Origin: Chitinophagaceae bacterium
GTDB lineage: Bacteria; Bacteroidota; Bacteroidia; Chitinophagales; Chitinophagaceae
Direction: 5' to 3'
Assembly: GCA_016719165.1 (NCBI GenBank)
Contig: JADKAJ010000004.1
Location: 360,070-424,069 of the forward strand
Length of the DNA stretch: 64,000 bases
Made by a program: the position numbers and the translations under genes. Shown here one piece after another: positions 33,585 to 41,723 of this stretch. The notes under the pieces were generated by a model. It had not been told where the DNA came from. It saw only the letters and a list, made by a program, of their open reading frames with translations, and ran no database searches. The first letter of the stretch is position 1, and each line of letters starts with the position of its first letter.

Positions 33585-34202
33585 TCAGATTTTCTGTCCG
33601 CTGTTTTTTACTTCCGTGATAGCCGCTACAATATTTGGATAAGCACCACAGCGGCAAATATTATCACTCATGAATTCTTTTATTTCATCGGGTGAGCCTG
33701 CCTGTCCTTCCCTGATGCAGGCCACTCCCGACATGATCTGGCCGGGTGTACAATAACCGCACTGGAAAGCATCATGCTTTATAAAAGCTTCCTGCATCGG
33801 GTGCAGTTTATCACCCTCTGCCAGTCCTTCAATGGTCGTTATTTTCTTACCATTGTTGTCTACTGCCTCTGACAAACAGGAATTCACTCTTTTGCCATCT
33901 ACATGTACAATACAGGCACCGCAATGTCCCTGGTCACATCCTTTCTTGGTACCGGTAAGTCCTACGTTTTCCCGGAGCATATCCAGCAGGCTGACCCCTG
34001 GGTCGACCAACACTTTGTATGGTTTTCCATTGATCTCCAGTTGTACCGGAGTTTTCTCCATATATGAAGCAATGGCTTCGTGGTGCTCGCCTGCTTTAAT
34101 GATGGCCGAAGGCACAATACTTAAAGCGGTTAGTGCAGTTGTTTTTTTGATAAAGTTGCGCCGGCTCCCGCCGTTACAACAATGGTCTTGCTTTTGTTCC
34201 AT
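33585..34202 (-). CDS. 2Fe-2S subunit of xanthine dehydrogenase family, Tat-exported
   Basis: The 205-residue product has a Tat-type leader (RRNFIKKTTALTALSIVPSA), a plant-type 2Fe-2S domain with CDQGHCGACIVHVDGKRVNSC-type spacing (around residues 89-110), and a helical 2Fe-2S domain with QCGYCTPGQIM and ICRCGAYPNI. It relays electrons from the molybdenum centre. The twin-arginine signal means the folded complex should be exported to the periplasm, as for PaoABC. It is first in the two-gene unit; the usual FAD-binding subunit is missing, so an alternative electron acceptor or an unlinked subunit is implied. Confidence 0.92.
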   Translation of the reverse strand: MEQKQDHCCNGGSRRNFIKKTTALTALSIVPSAIIKAGEHHEAIASYMEKTPVQLEINGKPYKVLVDPGVSLLDMLRENVGLTGTKKGCDQGHCGACIVHVDGKRVNSCLSEAVDNNGKKITTIEGLAEGDKLHPMQEAFIKHDAFQCGYCTPGQIMSGVACIREGQAGSPDEIKEFMSDNICRCGAYPNIVAAITEVKNSGQKI

Positions 34203-34329
34203 AGAAATTAATATCTACCAAGTTACTTCATTAAAGAATGGCTCAAAAATTATTTATTGGTGTTAAAATATCTTTTCTCGTTACTGTTTTCCTGAGCAGG
34301 ATACCCGGTAATTCACCGCAGTTATTGCT

Positions 34330-34337
34330 TACCTTTG
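34330..34337 (+). promoter_or_regulatory. -7 box of the cysteine desulfurase gene
   Basis: TACCTTTG matches TAnnTTTG and lies 33 nt before the ATG at 34371. No -33 element is obvious. Confidence 0.5.
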
Positions 34338-34370
34338 CCAACAATTTTTTAAACCGGCGGAAGATAATTT

Positions 34371-35498
34371 ATGAACCGTATTTATTTCGATAATGCTGCT
34401 ACCACTGCACTTGACAAAGAAGTGCTTGAAGCGATGTTGCCCTATATGACCACTCATTTCGGGAATCCATCTTCCATCTATTCGTATGGAAGGGAAAGCA
34501 GGCTGGCGATCGAGAATGCCCGTAAAACGGTTGCAAAGATCCTGAATGCAAATCCCGGCGAGATATTCTTCACCAGTGGTGGAACTGAAAGTGATAATAT
34601 GGCCATCGCCAGTGCTATCCATGACCTTGGCTGCCGTCACATCATCACTTCACCGGTTGAGCATCATGCTGTGTTGCATGCTGTCGAACATTTCGATCAT
34701 GATGATGTGGTTACCAGCAGCTTTGTAAAAGTGTTGCCTGATGGTCATATCGATCTTGGCGACCTTGAAGACCAGCTGGCCAGTCGGGAAGAACGTTGTC
34801 TTGTTTCATTGATGCATGCTAACAATGAGATCGGAAATCTGCTGGATATTGATGCGGTGGGGGAGATCTGTAAAAAGTATAATGCTATCTTTCATTCCGA
34901 TACAGTGCAAACAATAGGACATTATAAAATTGACCTGCGCAGCAAGCCGGTACATTTCGCAGCCGGTGCAGGACATAAATTTCATGGGCCGAAGGGAGTA
35001 GGTATTTTGTATATCAATGATAATATCAAAGTAAAGCCTATGATTTTTGGTGGCGGGCAGGAACGTAATATGCGGGCAGGAACCGAGAATCTGTATGGAA
35101 TTGTGGGTTTTGCCAAAGCATTGGAAATAGCAGATACCCATATGGAAAAGGAGAGTGCATCAATACAATCATTGAAGACCTATATGATTGAGCAATTGAG
35201 AAAGCATATTAAAGGTGTCCGGTTTAACGGTGATTACGCAGGCAAAAGTTTATATACTGTATTAAATGCTTCATTCCCCAAAACAGAGAAATCTGAAATG
35301 ATCTTATTCAACCTTGATATGCAGGGTATCTGTGTATCGGGTGGCAGTGCCTGCAGCAGCGGAGCAGATGTGGGCAGCCATGTTATCAGGGCTATCAGCA
35401 ATGATCCTAACCTGGTTCCGGTCCGTTTTTCTTTTTGTAAGCATAATACAAAAGAGGAAGTGGATGTGGTGGTTAGTAAATTAAAAGAACTGATCTGA
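34371..35498 (+). CDS. Cysteine desulfurase (NifS/IscS family)
   Basis: The 375-residue product is a class V aminotransferase-fold cysteine desulfurase. It begins RIYFDNAATTALDKEVLEAMLPY and shows NPGEIFFTSGGTESDNMAI, HHAVLHAVEHF, MHANNEIGN, the PLP-lysine segment AGAGHKFHGPKGVGILY, and the persulfide-Cys loop SGGSACSSGADVGSHVI near the C-terminus. It takes sulfur from cysteine for Fe-S clusters or thio-modified molecules in the cytoplasm. No IscU/SufU gene is adjacent, so NifS, IscS or another subtype cannot be decided. A dispersed repeat follows the gene. Confidence 0.93.
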   Translation: MNRIYFDNAATTALDKEVLEAMLPYMTTHFGNPSSIYSYGRESRLAIENARKTVAKILNANPGEIFFTSGGTESDNMAIASAIHDLGCRHIITSPVEHHAVLHAVEHFDHDDVVTSSFVKVLPDGHIDLGDLEDQLASREERCLVSLMHANNEIGNLLDIDAVGEICKKYNAIFHSDTVQTIGHYKIDLRSKPVHFAAGAGHKFHGPKGVGILYINDNIKVKPMIFGGGQERNMRAGTENLYGIVGFAKALEIADTHMEKESASIQSLKTYMIEQLRKHIKGVRFNGDYAGKSLYTVLNASFPKTEKSEMILFNLDMQGICVSGGSACSSGADVGSHVIRAISNDPNLVPVRFSFCKHNTKEEVDVVVSKLKELI

Positions 35499-35504
35499 GT
35501 TCCT

Positions 35505-35567
35505 CACCACATAGGATCATAGGCACATAGCTCAGTGCCTTCGTGTCTTTTTGCCTCTGTGTTTCAA
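35505..35567. repeat. Dispersed imperfect palindrome, copy B
   Basis: ACCACATAG and GGCACATAG on the left face CTCTGTGTTTC on the right in imperfect inverted arrangement, with CTCAGTGCC in the middle. It resembles the 11691-11769 element and likewise sits just after a stop codon. Words such as GCACATAG recur widely in Bacteroidota spacers; that point is from memory. Confidence 0.45.
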
Positions 35568-35586
35568 AACCTTTAGGAAAAATAAA

Positions 35587-35630
35587 TTTGGTGTTCTACG
35601 AAAAGTCCGTAGATTTACGAAAATTTCGTA
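35587..35630 (+). promoter_or_regulatory. blaI promoter with overlapping twin operator
   Basis: TTTG (35587-35590), a 19-nt spacer and TAGATTTA (35610-35617) form a near-consensus promoter. Two inverted repeats overlap it: CTACG(35596-35600)...CGTAG(35608-35612), and TACGAAA-A-TTTCGTA (35616-35630), in direct tandem with about a 20-bp period. They fit BlaI/MecI-type dimer sites covering the -7 region and the transcript start, ending 3 nt before the ATG, so autorepression is likely. Confidence 0.75.
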
Positions 35631-35633
35631 GAA

Positions 35634-35996
35634 ATGGAAAAACTTACCCATACTGAAGAAGAAACCATGCAGGCCGTTTGGCGCACCGGGGAAGGCAATG
35701 TAAAAGCCTTTATGGAAAATATGGATGAACCGGCTCCTTATACTACCGTAGCATCAATTATCAAGAACCTGGAAAAGAAGGGCTATCTGAATAGCCGCCT
35801 GGTTGGTAATGTGTATATGTATAAACCGGCCATCAGCGAAGATGATTATAAACAGAAATTCATGGGTAATGTGGTGAAGGAATATTTTGATAATTCATAT
35901 AAAGAACTGGTGAACTTTTTTGTCGAGCAAAAAAAGCTATCTGCAAAAGAATTGAAGGAGATAATCACCCTCATTGAAAAAGGAAACAATAAATAG
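35634..35996 (+). CDS. BlaI/MecI/CopY family transcriptional repressor
   Basis: The 120-residue product is a winged-helix regulator: LTHTEEETMQAVWRTGEGNVKAFMENM, then PAPYTTVASIIKNLEKKGYLNSRLVGNVYMYKPAIS (recognition helix and wing), followed by a C-terminal dimerisation helix region EYFDNSYKELVNFFVEQKKLSAKELKEI. It should repress its own operon through the palindromes immediately upstream and be inactivated when the membrane peptidase encoded next (M56 family) is triggered. The M56 gene starts 29 nt downstream. No beta-lactamase gene is present, so the inducing signal is unlikely to be just beta-lactam resistance. Confidence 0.94.
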   Translation: MEKLTHTEEETMQAVWRTGEGNVKAFMENMDEPAPYTTVASIIKNLEKKGYLNSRLVGNVYMYKPAISEDDYKQKFMGNVVKEYFDNSYKELVNFFVEQKKLSAKELKEIITLIEKGNNK

Positions 35997-36025
35997 TTTT
36001 TGGTTTAACCAATCAATTTAGTTCT

Positions 36026-37918
36026 ATGCCAGCCGCATTCATTTATTTTTTAAAGCTTTCTGTAAGCCTGGGGGTAGTTTTTTTATTTTACCAGTTAGTG
36101 CTGAGAAAGCTTACATTCTATAACTGGAACCGATGGTACCTGTTGGGTTATACGCTTCTTTCATTCATTATCCCATTGATTGATGTAACCCCGGCGTTGC
36201 ATCAGAATGAATTGACTGGTAGTACCATGGTGCAATGGGTTCCCCTGCTCTATAAACAATCAGCAGGCGGTACATCACTTACTGTCTGGAATATTTTATT
36301 CCTTTTTATTATCAGTGGTATGCTGGTAATGCTGATACGGTTGATTATCCAACTGGTATCATTCCGCGGCATGATGAAGAAAGCTGTTCCGCTGAACATC
36401 GGGCCTGATTCAGCGATCAATCTTTACCAGGTAAATGAATCTATCATCCCTTTTTCTTTTGGTAATGCCGTGTTCATAAACCGTCACCTGCATACAGCAG
36501 AAGAACTGGAAGAGATTATCCGGCATGAATTTGTGCATGTAAAAGAAAGGCATAGCATTGACATTATTTTAGGAGAACTGTTATGCCTCTTTAACTGGTA
36601 CAACCCTTTTGCATGGTTCTTGAAATCAGCCATTCGTCAGAATCTTGAATTTGTTGCCGACAATAAAGTGCTGGAGAACGGCATTAACAAAAAACAATAT
36701 CAATACCTGTTGCTGAAAGTAATTGGCAACAATCAATTCAGTATAGCCCAAAAGTTCAATTTTTCGTCACTCAAAAAAAGAATAGCCATGATGAACAAAA
36801 ACAAATCAGCAAAAATGCACCTGCTCAGGTTCCTGTTCGTGTTGCCGGTGCTTGCATTTATTCTCATTTCTTTCCGGAAAGAAATCGGGGATACATTAAC
36901 AGGGAAACAGGAACAAATACAAACCTTAGCTGCAACGTATGCAACAGACACTATTCCGGAAGTGACTGTTCCTAACAACAAAGGTTATTTCATTAATGTA
37001 AAAGACAGGAAAGGGGAGTGCCTGCTGGTGATTAAGGATAAAACCGGTAAAGAGGTGAAACGTTTATTATTGACCGAGTGGAATGCAAATGCTGAGAAGT
37101 TTGAAGAGATCTACGGTGAATTACCGCCTCCGCCTCCGCCACCCCCTCCGCCGGTTCCTGCTGTACCGGGTCAGGCTGATGTGATAACAGTTCAGGGACA
37201 TCCTATTCCTCCCGTAGCGCCCAATGGAGAAGTAGTAGTGATGGGATATCCTAACCCTCCTAAGCCAGTTAAACTGCCGGAACATGTAAAATCAATTAAT
37301 ATCAAGAATGGCGGTAAAGCTATTGTTGAACTAAAAAACGGGAAAACGGAAGAGTATGATCTGAATAACCCGGAGGAAAAGAAAAAATTTGATGCCCGTT
37401 ACCCGGCACCGCCGCCACCTCCGCCACCCCCGGCTCCGGGAAGAACCGTGGTAGTAGAAGGTCAAAAAATGAATGGTTCAGTCAGTATCGCAGCAGATGG
37501 TCAGCCATTGCCAGATAACCTGGTTTATGTGATTAATGGAGTTATTTCCACAAAGAATGAGATGGATAAGATCAGCCCGGATAAGATTGCAACTGTTGAT
37601 GTGCTGAAAGGCAATTCAGCCATTGCGTTATACGGTGAAATTGCAAAAGATGGAGTAGTGCAGGTCAGATTAAAAAATGAAGCCCATCCCTTGTATGTAA
37701 TAGACGGAGTTATTTCTTCCAAAGCGGATGCTGATAAGATCAATGCTGAATCAATTCTGACTGTGGATGTTTTAAAGGGAGAAGCAGCAGAAAAACAATA
37801 TGGAGGAAAAGGAAAGAATGGCGTTATTATCATCCGGACGAATAGGAAAGAAGTACAGAAGCCAGTTACAATATCTTCATTTCTCTTCCCGGCTGAAGTG
37901 AAAAAAGATCAATGCTGA
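36026..37918 (+). CDS. M56 (BlaR1-like) sensor peptidase with TonB-plug-like repeats
   Basis: The 630-residue product has TM segments near residues 5-25, 38-58, 92-115 and 270-290, and a cytosolic-facing zinc site HEFVHVKE (H167, E168, H171) with NLEFVAD (E208) as the third ligand. After the fourth TM come a 330-residue extracytoplasmic region with two poly-Pro stretches and two tandem plug-like repeats: YVINGVISTKNEMDKISPD..VDVLKGNSAIALYGE and YVIDGVISSKADADKINAE..VDVLKGEAAEKQYG. This replaces the penicillin-binding sensor of true BlaR1. It probably senses an envelope cue and cleaves the BlaI partner. A terminator follows. Confidence 0.9.
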   Translation: MPAAFIYFLKLSVSLGVVFLFYQLVLRKLTFYNWNRWYLLGYTLLSFIIPLIDVTPALHQNELTGSTMVQWVPLLYKQSAGGTSLTVWNILFLFIISGMLVMLIRLIIQLVSFRGMMKKAVPLNIGPDSAINLYQVNESIIPFSFGNAVFINRHLHTAEELEEIIRHEFVHVKERHSIDIILGELLCLFNWYNPFAWFLKSAIRQNLEFVADNKVLENGINKKQYQYLLLKVIGNNQFSIAQKFNFSSLKKRIAMMNKNKSAKMHLLRFLFVLPVLAFILISFRKEIGDTLTGKQEQIQTLAATYATDTIPEVTVPNNKGYFINVKDRKGECLLVIKDKTGKEVKRLLLTEWNANAEKFEEIYGELPPPPPPPPPPVPAVPGQADVITVQGHPIPPVAPNGEVVVMGYPNPPKPVKLPEHVKSINIKNGGKAIVELKNGKTEEYDLNNPEEKKKFDARYPAPPPPPPPPAPGRTVVVEGQKMNGSVSIAADGQPLPDNLVYVINGVISTKNEMDKISPDKIATVDVLKGNSAIALYGEIAKDGVVQVRLKNEAHPLYVIDGVISSKADADKINAESILTVDVLKGEAAEKQYGGKGKNGVIIIRTNRKEVQKPVTISSFLFPAEVKKDQC

Positions 37919-37939
37919 ATTTTTTATAAACTACCTAGG

Positions 37940-37957
37940 GGCCGGAATAATCCGGCC
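37940..37957 (+). terminator. Intrinsic terminator of the blaI-M56 unit
   Basis: GGCCGGA and TCCGGCC pair around a 4-nt loop and are followed by TTTTATTTTTT, 21 nt after the M56 stop codon. Confidence 0.9.
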
Positions 37958-38040
37958 TTTTATTTTTTGGGGAATATGAGAATGACGATAACTGGTCGGA
38001 TTCTATTATAAATAATACCAGGGATTTCTTTTTGCGGCGA

Positions 38041-38226
38041 TCACATATTTTTCACATTTCTGAAAAAAGCCAGTACCATATAAATGATAATCGGCGAGCC
38101 CATTGTCAGTATGGAAGCATACATAAAATACTGCCGGATCTTGCTGGTGGCAATTCCTAAACGGTTGCCAATAGCAGAACAAACGCCAAAGGCATTCCAC
38201 TCTACGAAATTTTTGAATTTGTTCAT
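38041..38226 (-). CDS. Small PspC-domain membrane protein
   Basis: The 61-residue product fits the short PspC-only proteins of Bacteroidota: a helical start NKFKNFVEWNAFGVCSAIG, then NRLGIATSKIRQYFMYASIL and a membrane segment TMGSPIIIYMVLAFFRNV. PspC domains insert in the inner membrane and, in other bacteria, take part in the phage-shock envelope-stress response. A longer frame in another phase on the same strand lacks the motif and is not used. It is monocistronic and divergent from aconitase. Confidence 0.85.
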   Translation of the reverse strand: MNKFKNFVEWNAFGVCSAIGNRLGIATSKIRQYFMYASILTMGSPIIIYMVLAFFRNVKNM

Positions 38227-38290
38227 ACTGCTAATTTAGAATATTTGAACAATCTCTGCAACCCGGAGTTATTCAGATAGGTGATTTTCG

Positions 38291-38298
38291 TACTTTTG
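38291..38298 (+). promoter_or_regulatory. Aconitase -7 promoter box
   Basis: TACTTTTG is an exact TAnnTTTG match, implying a leader of about 130 nt before the ATG at 38433. The leader holds no obvious ORF or riboswitch. Confidence 0.45.
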
Positions 38299-38432
38299 CG
38301 ACACTTTTCAATGTGTTAATCCGGCAATTGGTCATTTTGCCAATATTTTTCGGGTGGTATCTTACAGGAATGACAGGAATTGCTTTAAGCAGCACATTGT
38401 TTCATTTACAAATCGTCAAATTGTCAAATTCT

Positions 38433-40700
38433 ATGGTATTCGATCTTGACCTCATCAAAAAATTGTACAGCGAAATGCCTGCCAAAGTGGATGATGCCCG
38501 TAAAACACTGGGCCGTCCCCTTACACTGGCAGAGAAAATACTTTATGCCCATCTCTGGAATGGAGTGGACGTGAAAGAGTATGAAAGAGGAAAGGCTTAT
38601 GTAGATTTTGCCCCCGATCGTGTAGCTATGCAGGATGCTACGGCACAAATGGCTCTGCTGCAGTTTGATACAACTGGCCGCAAGACGGTAGCGGTACCTT
38701 CAACGGTGCATTGCGACCACCTGATTGTAGCAAAAGTTGAAGGAAAAGCTGATCTGAACAAAGCGGTAACAGATAACGAAGAAGTATATAATTTCCTGGC
38801 CTCTATTTCTAATAAATATGGCATCGGTTTCTGGAAACCGGGAGCCGGCATCATTCACCAGGTAGTGCTGGAAAATTATGCATTTCCCGGGGGGATGATG
38901 ATCGGCACAGATTCTCATACCGTAAATGCAGGCGGACTGGGCATGATCGCCATTGGTGTGGGAGGAGCTGATGCCTGCGATGTTATGGCTGGATTGAGCT
39001 GGGAATTATTGATGCCCAAGCTGATTGGGGTAAAACTGACCGGTAAACTGAATGGATGGACATCTGCCAAAGATGTGATCTTAAAAGTAGCCGGTATACT
39101 TACCGTAAAAGGTGGAACCAATGCTATTGTCGAATATTTTGGGGAAGGTGCTCAAAGTATGAGTTGTACGGGTAAAGGCACAATCTGTAATATGGGTGCT
39201 GAGATCGGCGCTACCACTTCCACCTTCGGATATGATGAAAGCATGAGCCGCTACCTGAAAGCAACCGGTCGTGCAGCAGTAGCTGAAGCTGCGGATAAAA
39301 TAAAGGAATGCTTGACCGGTGATGCGGAGGTATATGCTAATCCTGAAAAATATTTTGATCGTGTTATTGAAATTAATCTTAGTGAACTGGAACCACACCT
39401 GAATGGTCCTTTCACACCGGATTTGGCTACTCCTATCTCTCAAATGAAAGAAGCTGCAGCAAAAAACGGATGGCCTACCAAAATTGAAGTGGGACTGATC
39501 GGTAGCTGTACTAATTCTTCGTATGAGGATATCAGCCGTGCTGTTAGTTTGGCGAAGCAGGTAAAAGCAAAAGGATTAAAACTTAAATCAGAATTTACGA
39601 TTACCCCGGGTTCCGAACAGGTTCGTTATACGATTGAGAGAGATGGTTTCCTCAATGTGTTTGAAGAAATTGGCGCAACAGTATTTGCCAATGCCTGCGG
39701 ACCCTGCATTGGTATGTGGGACAGGATGGGGGCAGAAAAGCAGGAAAAGAATACCATCGTCCATTCTTTCAACCGCAACTTTGCCAAAAGAGCTGATGGC
39801 AATCCCAATACGATGGCATTTGTGGCTTCGCCAGAACTGGTTACAGCATTGGCTATCGCCGGTGATTTAAATTTTAACCCGCTTACTGATACATTGACGA
39901 ATGATAAGGGCGAACAGGTAAAATTGGATCCGCCCAACGGTGACGAGTTACCGGTTAAAGGTTTTGCAGTAGAAGATGCCGGTTACCAGGCACCGGCAGA
40001 AGATGGAAGTAAAGTGCAGGTGGCCGTGAAAGCTGACAGTAAACGTCTTCAGTTGTTGTATCCGTTTGCTGCATGGGAAGGAACAGATTTAAAGGGGTTG
40101 AAATTACTGATCAAGGCGAAAGGGAAATGTACAACAGACCATATTTCTATGGCTGGTCCGTGGTTAAAGTTCCGGGGGCACCTGGATAATATCAGTAATA
40201 ACCTGCTGATCGGAGCTACTAATTTCTTCAATGAGAAGACTGATAATGTAAAGAACCAGTTGACAGGTGAGTATGGAACAGTCCCCAATACACAGAGAGC
40301 TTATAAAGCAGCTGGTATCGGAACTATCGTCGTTGGTGATGAAAACTACGGTGAAGGATCCTCCAGGGAACATGCGGCCATGGAGCCAAGGCATCTTGGT
40401 GTTCGTGTAGTGATGGTGAAATCTTTTGCCCGCATTCATGAAACAAACCTTAAAAAGCAGGGAATGCTGGCACTGACTTTTGCCAACAAGGAAGACTACG
40501 AGAAGATACAGGAAGATGATGCGATTGATGTGATTGGCCTCACCAATTTTACACCAGGTAAGCCATTACAGGTCGTATTAAATCATAAAGACGGGAGCAG
40601 TGAAACCATTATTGCTAATCATTCTTACAATGAACAGCAGATCGAATGGTTCAAAGCCGGCGGGGCTTTGAATGTTATCCGCAGTCAATTTGCAAAGTAA
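38433..40700 (+). CDS. Aconitate hydratase, mitochondrial type
   Basis: The ATG at 38433 gives 755 residues, the usual Bacteroidota size; the 40 upstream in-frame residues (hydrophobic, unrelated) are rejected. Motifs are KILYAHLWNGVDVKEYERGKAYVDFAPDRVAMQDATAQMALLQF-type start, FCDHLIV-like VHCDHLIVAK, MIGTDSHTVNAGGLGMIAIGVGGADA, GSCTNSSYEDISRA (first cluster Cys), ANACGPCIGMWDR (the other two), and GEGSSREHAAMEPRHLG near the C-terminus. It isomerises citrate to isocitrate via a [4Fe-4S] cluster in the TCA cycle. It stands alone with its own promoter and terminator. Confidence 0.96.
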   Translation: MVFDLDLIKKLYSEMPAKVDDARKTLGRPLTLAEKILYAHLWNGVDVKEYERGKAYVDFAPDRVAMQDATAQMALLQFDTTGRKTVAVPSTVHCDHLIVAKVEGKADLNKAVTDNEEVYNFLASISNKYGIGFWKPGAGIIHQVVLENYAFPGGMMIGTDSHTVNAGGLGMIAIGVGGADACDVMAGLSWELLMPKLIGVKLTGKLNGWTSAKDVILKVAGILTVKGGTNAIVEYFGEGAQSMSCTGKGTICNMGAEIGATTSTFGYDESMSRYLKATGRAAVAEAADKIKECLTGDAEVYANPEKYFDRVIEINLSELEPHLNGPFTPDLATPISQMKEAAAKNGWPTKIEVGLIGSCTNSSYEDISRAVSLAKQVKAKGLKLKSEFTITPGSEQVRYTIERDGFLNVFEEIGATVFANACGPCIGMWDRMGAEKQEKNTIVHSFNRNFAKRADGNPNTMAFVASPELVTALAIAGDLNFNPLTDTLTNDKGEQVKLDPPNGDELPVKGFAVEDAGYQAPAEDGSKVQVAVKADSKRLQLLYPFAAWEGTDLKGLKLLIKAKGKCTTDHISMAGPWLKFRGHLDNISNNLLIGATNFFNEKTDNVKNQLTGEYGTVPNTQRAYKAAGIGTIVVGDENYGEGSSREHAAMEPRHLGVRVVMVKSFARIHETNLKKQGMLALTFANKEDYEKIQEDDAIDVIGLTNFTPGKPLQVVLNHKDGSSETIIANHSYNEQQIEWFKAGGALNVIRSQFAK

Positions 40701-40718
40701 AAAGCACCTGATAATTTT

Positions 40719-40752
40719 CATAAAGCCCCCGTCAGATACCGGGGGCTTTATG
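40719..40752. terminator. Intrinsic terminator after aconitase
   Basis: CATAAAGCCCCCG and CGGGGGCTTTATG form a perfect 13-bp stem with an 8-nt loop, 18 nt after the stop codon. The stem includes AAA/TTT ends rather than a long T-run. Confidence 0.85.
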
Positions 40753-40790
40753 ATTATGAGGCCTTTAGTAATTTTATCAATGTTTAAACA

Positions 40791-40818
40791 TTGAAATTAA
40801 ATAATTGCTGTATCTTTA
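40791..40818 (+). promoter_or_regulatory. Promoter of the DOPA-dioxygenase gene
   Basis: TTG at 40791-40793, a 17-nt spacer and TATCTTTA at 40811-40818 make a near-consensus -33/-7 pair. The TTG that opens the longest frame is therefore a promoter element, and the ATG at 40827 is the likely start. Confidence 0.55.
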
Positions 40819-40826
40819 CGCTGTAC

Positions 40827-41708
40827 ATGAAAAGAAAGAACTTTATCTATACAATAACAGGAGGATTGTTTGCAATGAGTGGTCTAACAACTTTTAAACG
40901 ATTTACTGATGATCTTGAAGAGCAGGATGTAAAAATGCCTGTTCTTTTTATTGGTCACGGATCGCCGATGAATGGTATTGAGAACAATGAGTTCAGTTTA
41001 CAATGGGAGAAGACGGCAAAAGAATTACCTGTCCCTAATGCAGTTTTGGTGGTTTCTGCACACTGGTTGACCAATGGAACACATATCACTGCAATGGATT
41101 ATCCAAAAACAATACATGATTTTGGAGGTTTTCCTCAGGCACTGTTTGATGTTCACTATCCGGCACCAGGCAACAGTCAATTAGCTTTAGAAACGAAAGA
41201 GTTGATTAAAACAACCGATGTGGGACTCAACCATGATTGGGGACTAGACCATGGTGCATGGACAGTAGTGAGAAGAATGTATCCTGCAGCAAATATTCCT
41301 GTCTTGCAATTGAGCATTGATTTTAGTAAGCCTGCACTTTATCATTATAACCTGGCTAAAGAGCTGGCAGCCTTGCGTAAAAAAGGAGTTCTCATCATTG
41401 GCAGTGGTAATATGGTACATAATCTCAGGATGGTTGCCTGGGATAAACTGGATCAGCCGGGCTTTGGGTTTGACTGGGCCATTGAAATGCATGAATTGTT
41501 TAAAACAAAGATCATACACAGGGATCACCAGGCTTTGATCAATTATGAAGCGTTGGGCAAAGCCGCAAAGCTGGCTGTTCCCACACCCGATCATTACTAT
41601 CCGTTACTATATACTCTTGGCTTGCAGGAAAAGAATGAAGAACCGGTTTTCTTTAATGATAAACTGGTAGCAGGATCATTGAATATGACCTCGGTTAAAT
41701 TCGGATGA
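40827..41708 (+). CDS. 4,5-DOPA dioxygenase extradiol-like enzyme (YgiD/LigB family)
   Basis: The 293-residue product has an N-terminal extension resembling an export leader (MKRKNFIYTITGGLFAMSGLTTF), then the extradiol dioxygenase fold: PVLFIGHGSPMNGIENNEF, VLVVSAHWLTNGTHITAMDYP, HDFGGFPQALFDVHYPAPG, NHDWGLDHGAWTVVRRMYP, VLIIGSGNMVHNLRM, and PTPDHYYPLLYTLGL. The His residues in GHGSP, SAHW and PDHYYP are the likely metal/active-site set. E. coli YgiD cleaves L-DOPA, but the natural substrate is unclear in most bacteria. It ends 15 nt from the convergent fhs gene. Confidence 0.9.
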   Translation: MKRKNFIYTITGGLFAMSGLTTFKRFTDDLEEQDVKMPVLFIGHGSPMNGIENNEFSLQWEKTAKELPVPNAVLVVSAHWLTNGTHITAMDYPKTIHDFGGFPQALFDVHYPAPGNSQLALETKELIKTTDVGLNHDWGLDHGAWTVVRRMYPAANIPVLQLSIDFSKPALYHYNLAKELAALRKKGVLIIGSGNMVHNLRMVAWDKLDQPGFGFDWAIEMHELFKTKIIHRDHQALINYEALGKAAKLAVPTPDHYYPLLYTLGLQEKNEEPVFFNDKLVAGSLNMTSVKFG

Positions 41709-41723
41709 TCACCACCCCTGTTA

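Noticed and set aside
38313..38432. N-terminal 40-residue extension of aconitase
   Set aside because: The extension is hydrophobic and unlike any aconitase N-terminus; the ATG at 38433 matches the expected family start and length.
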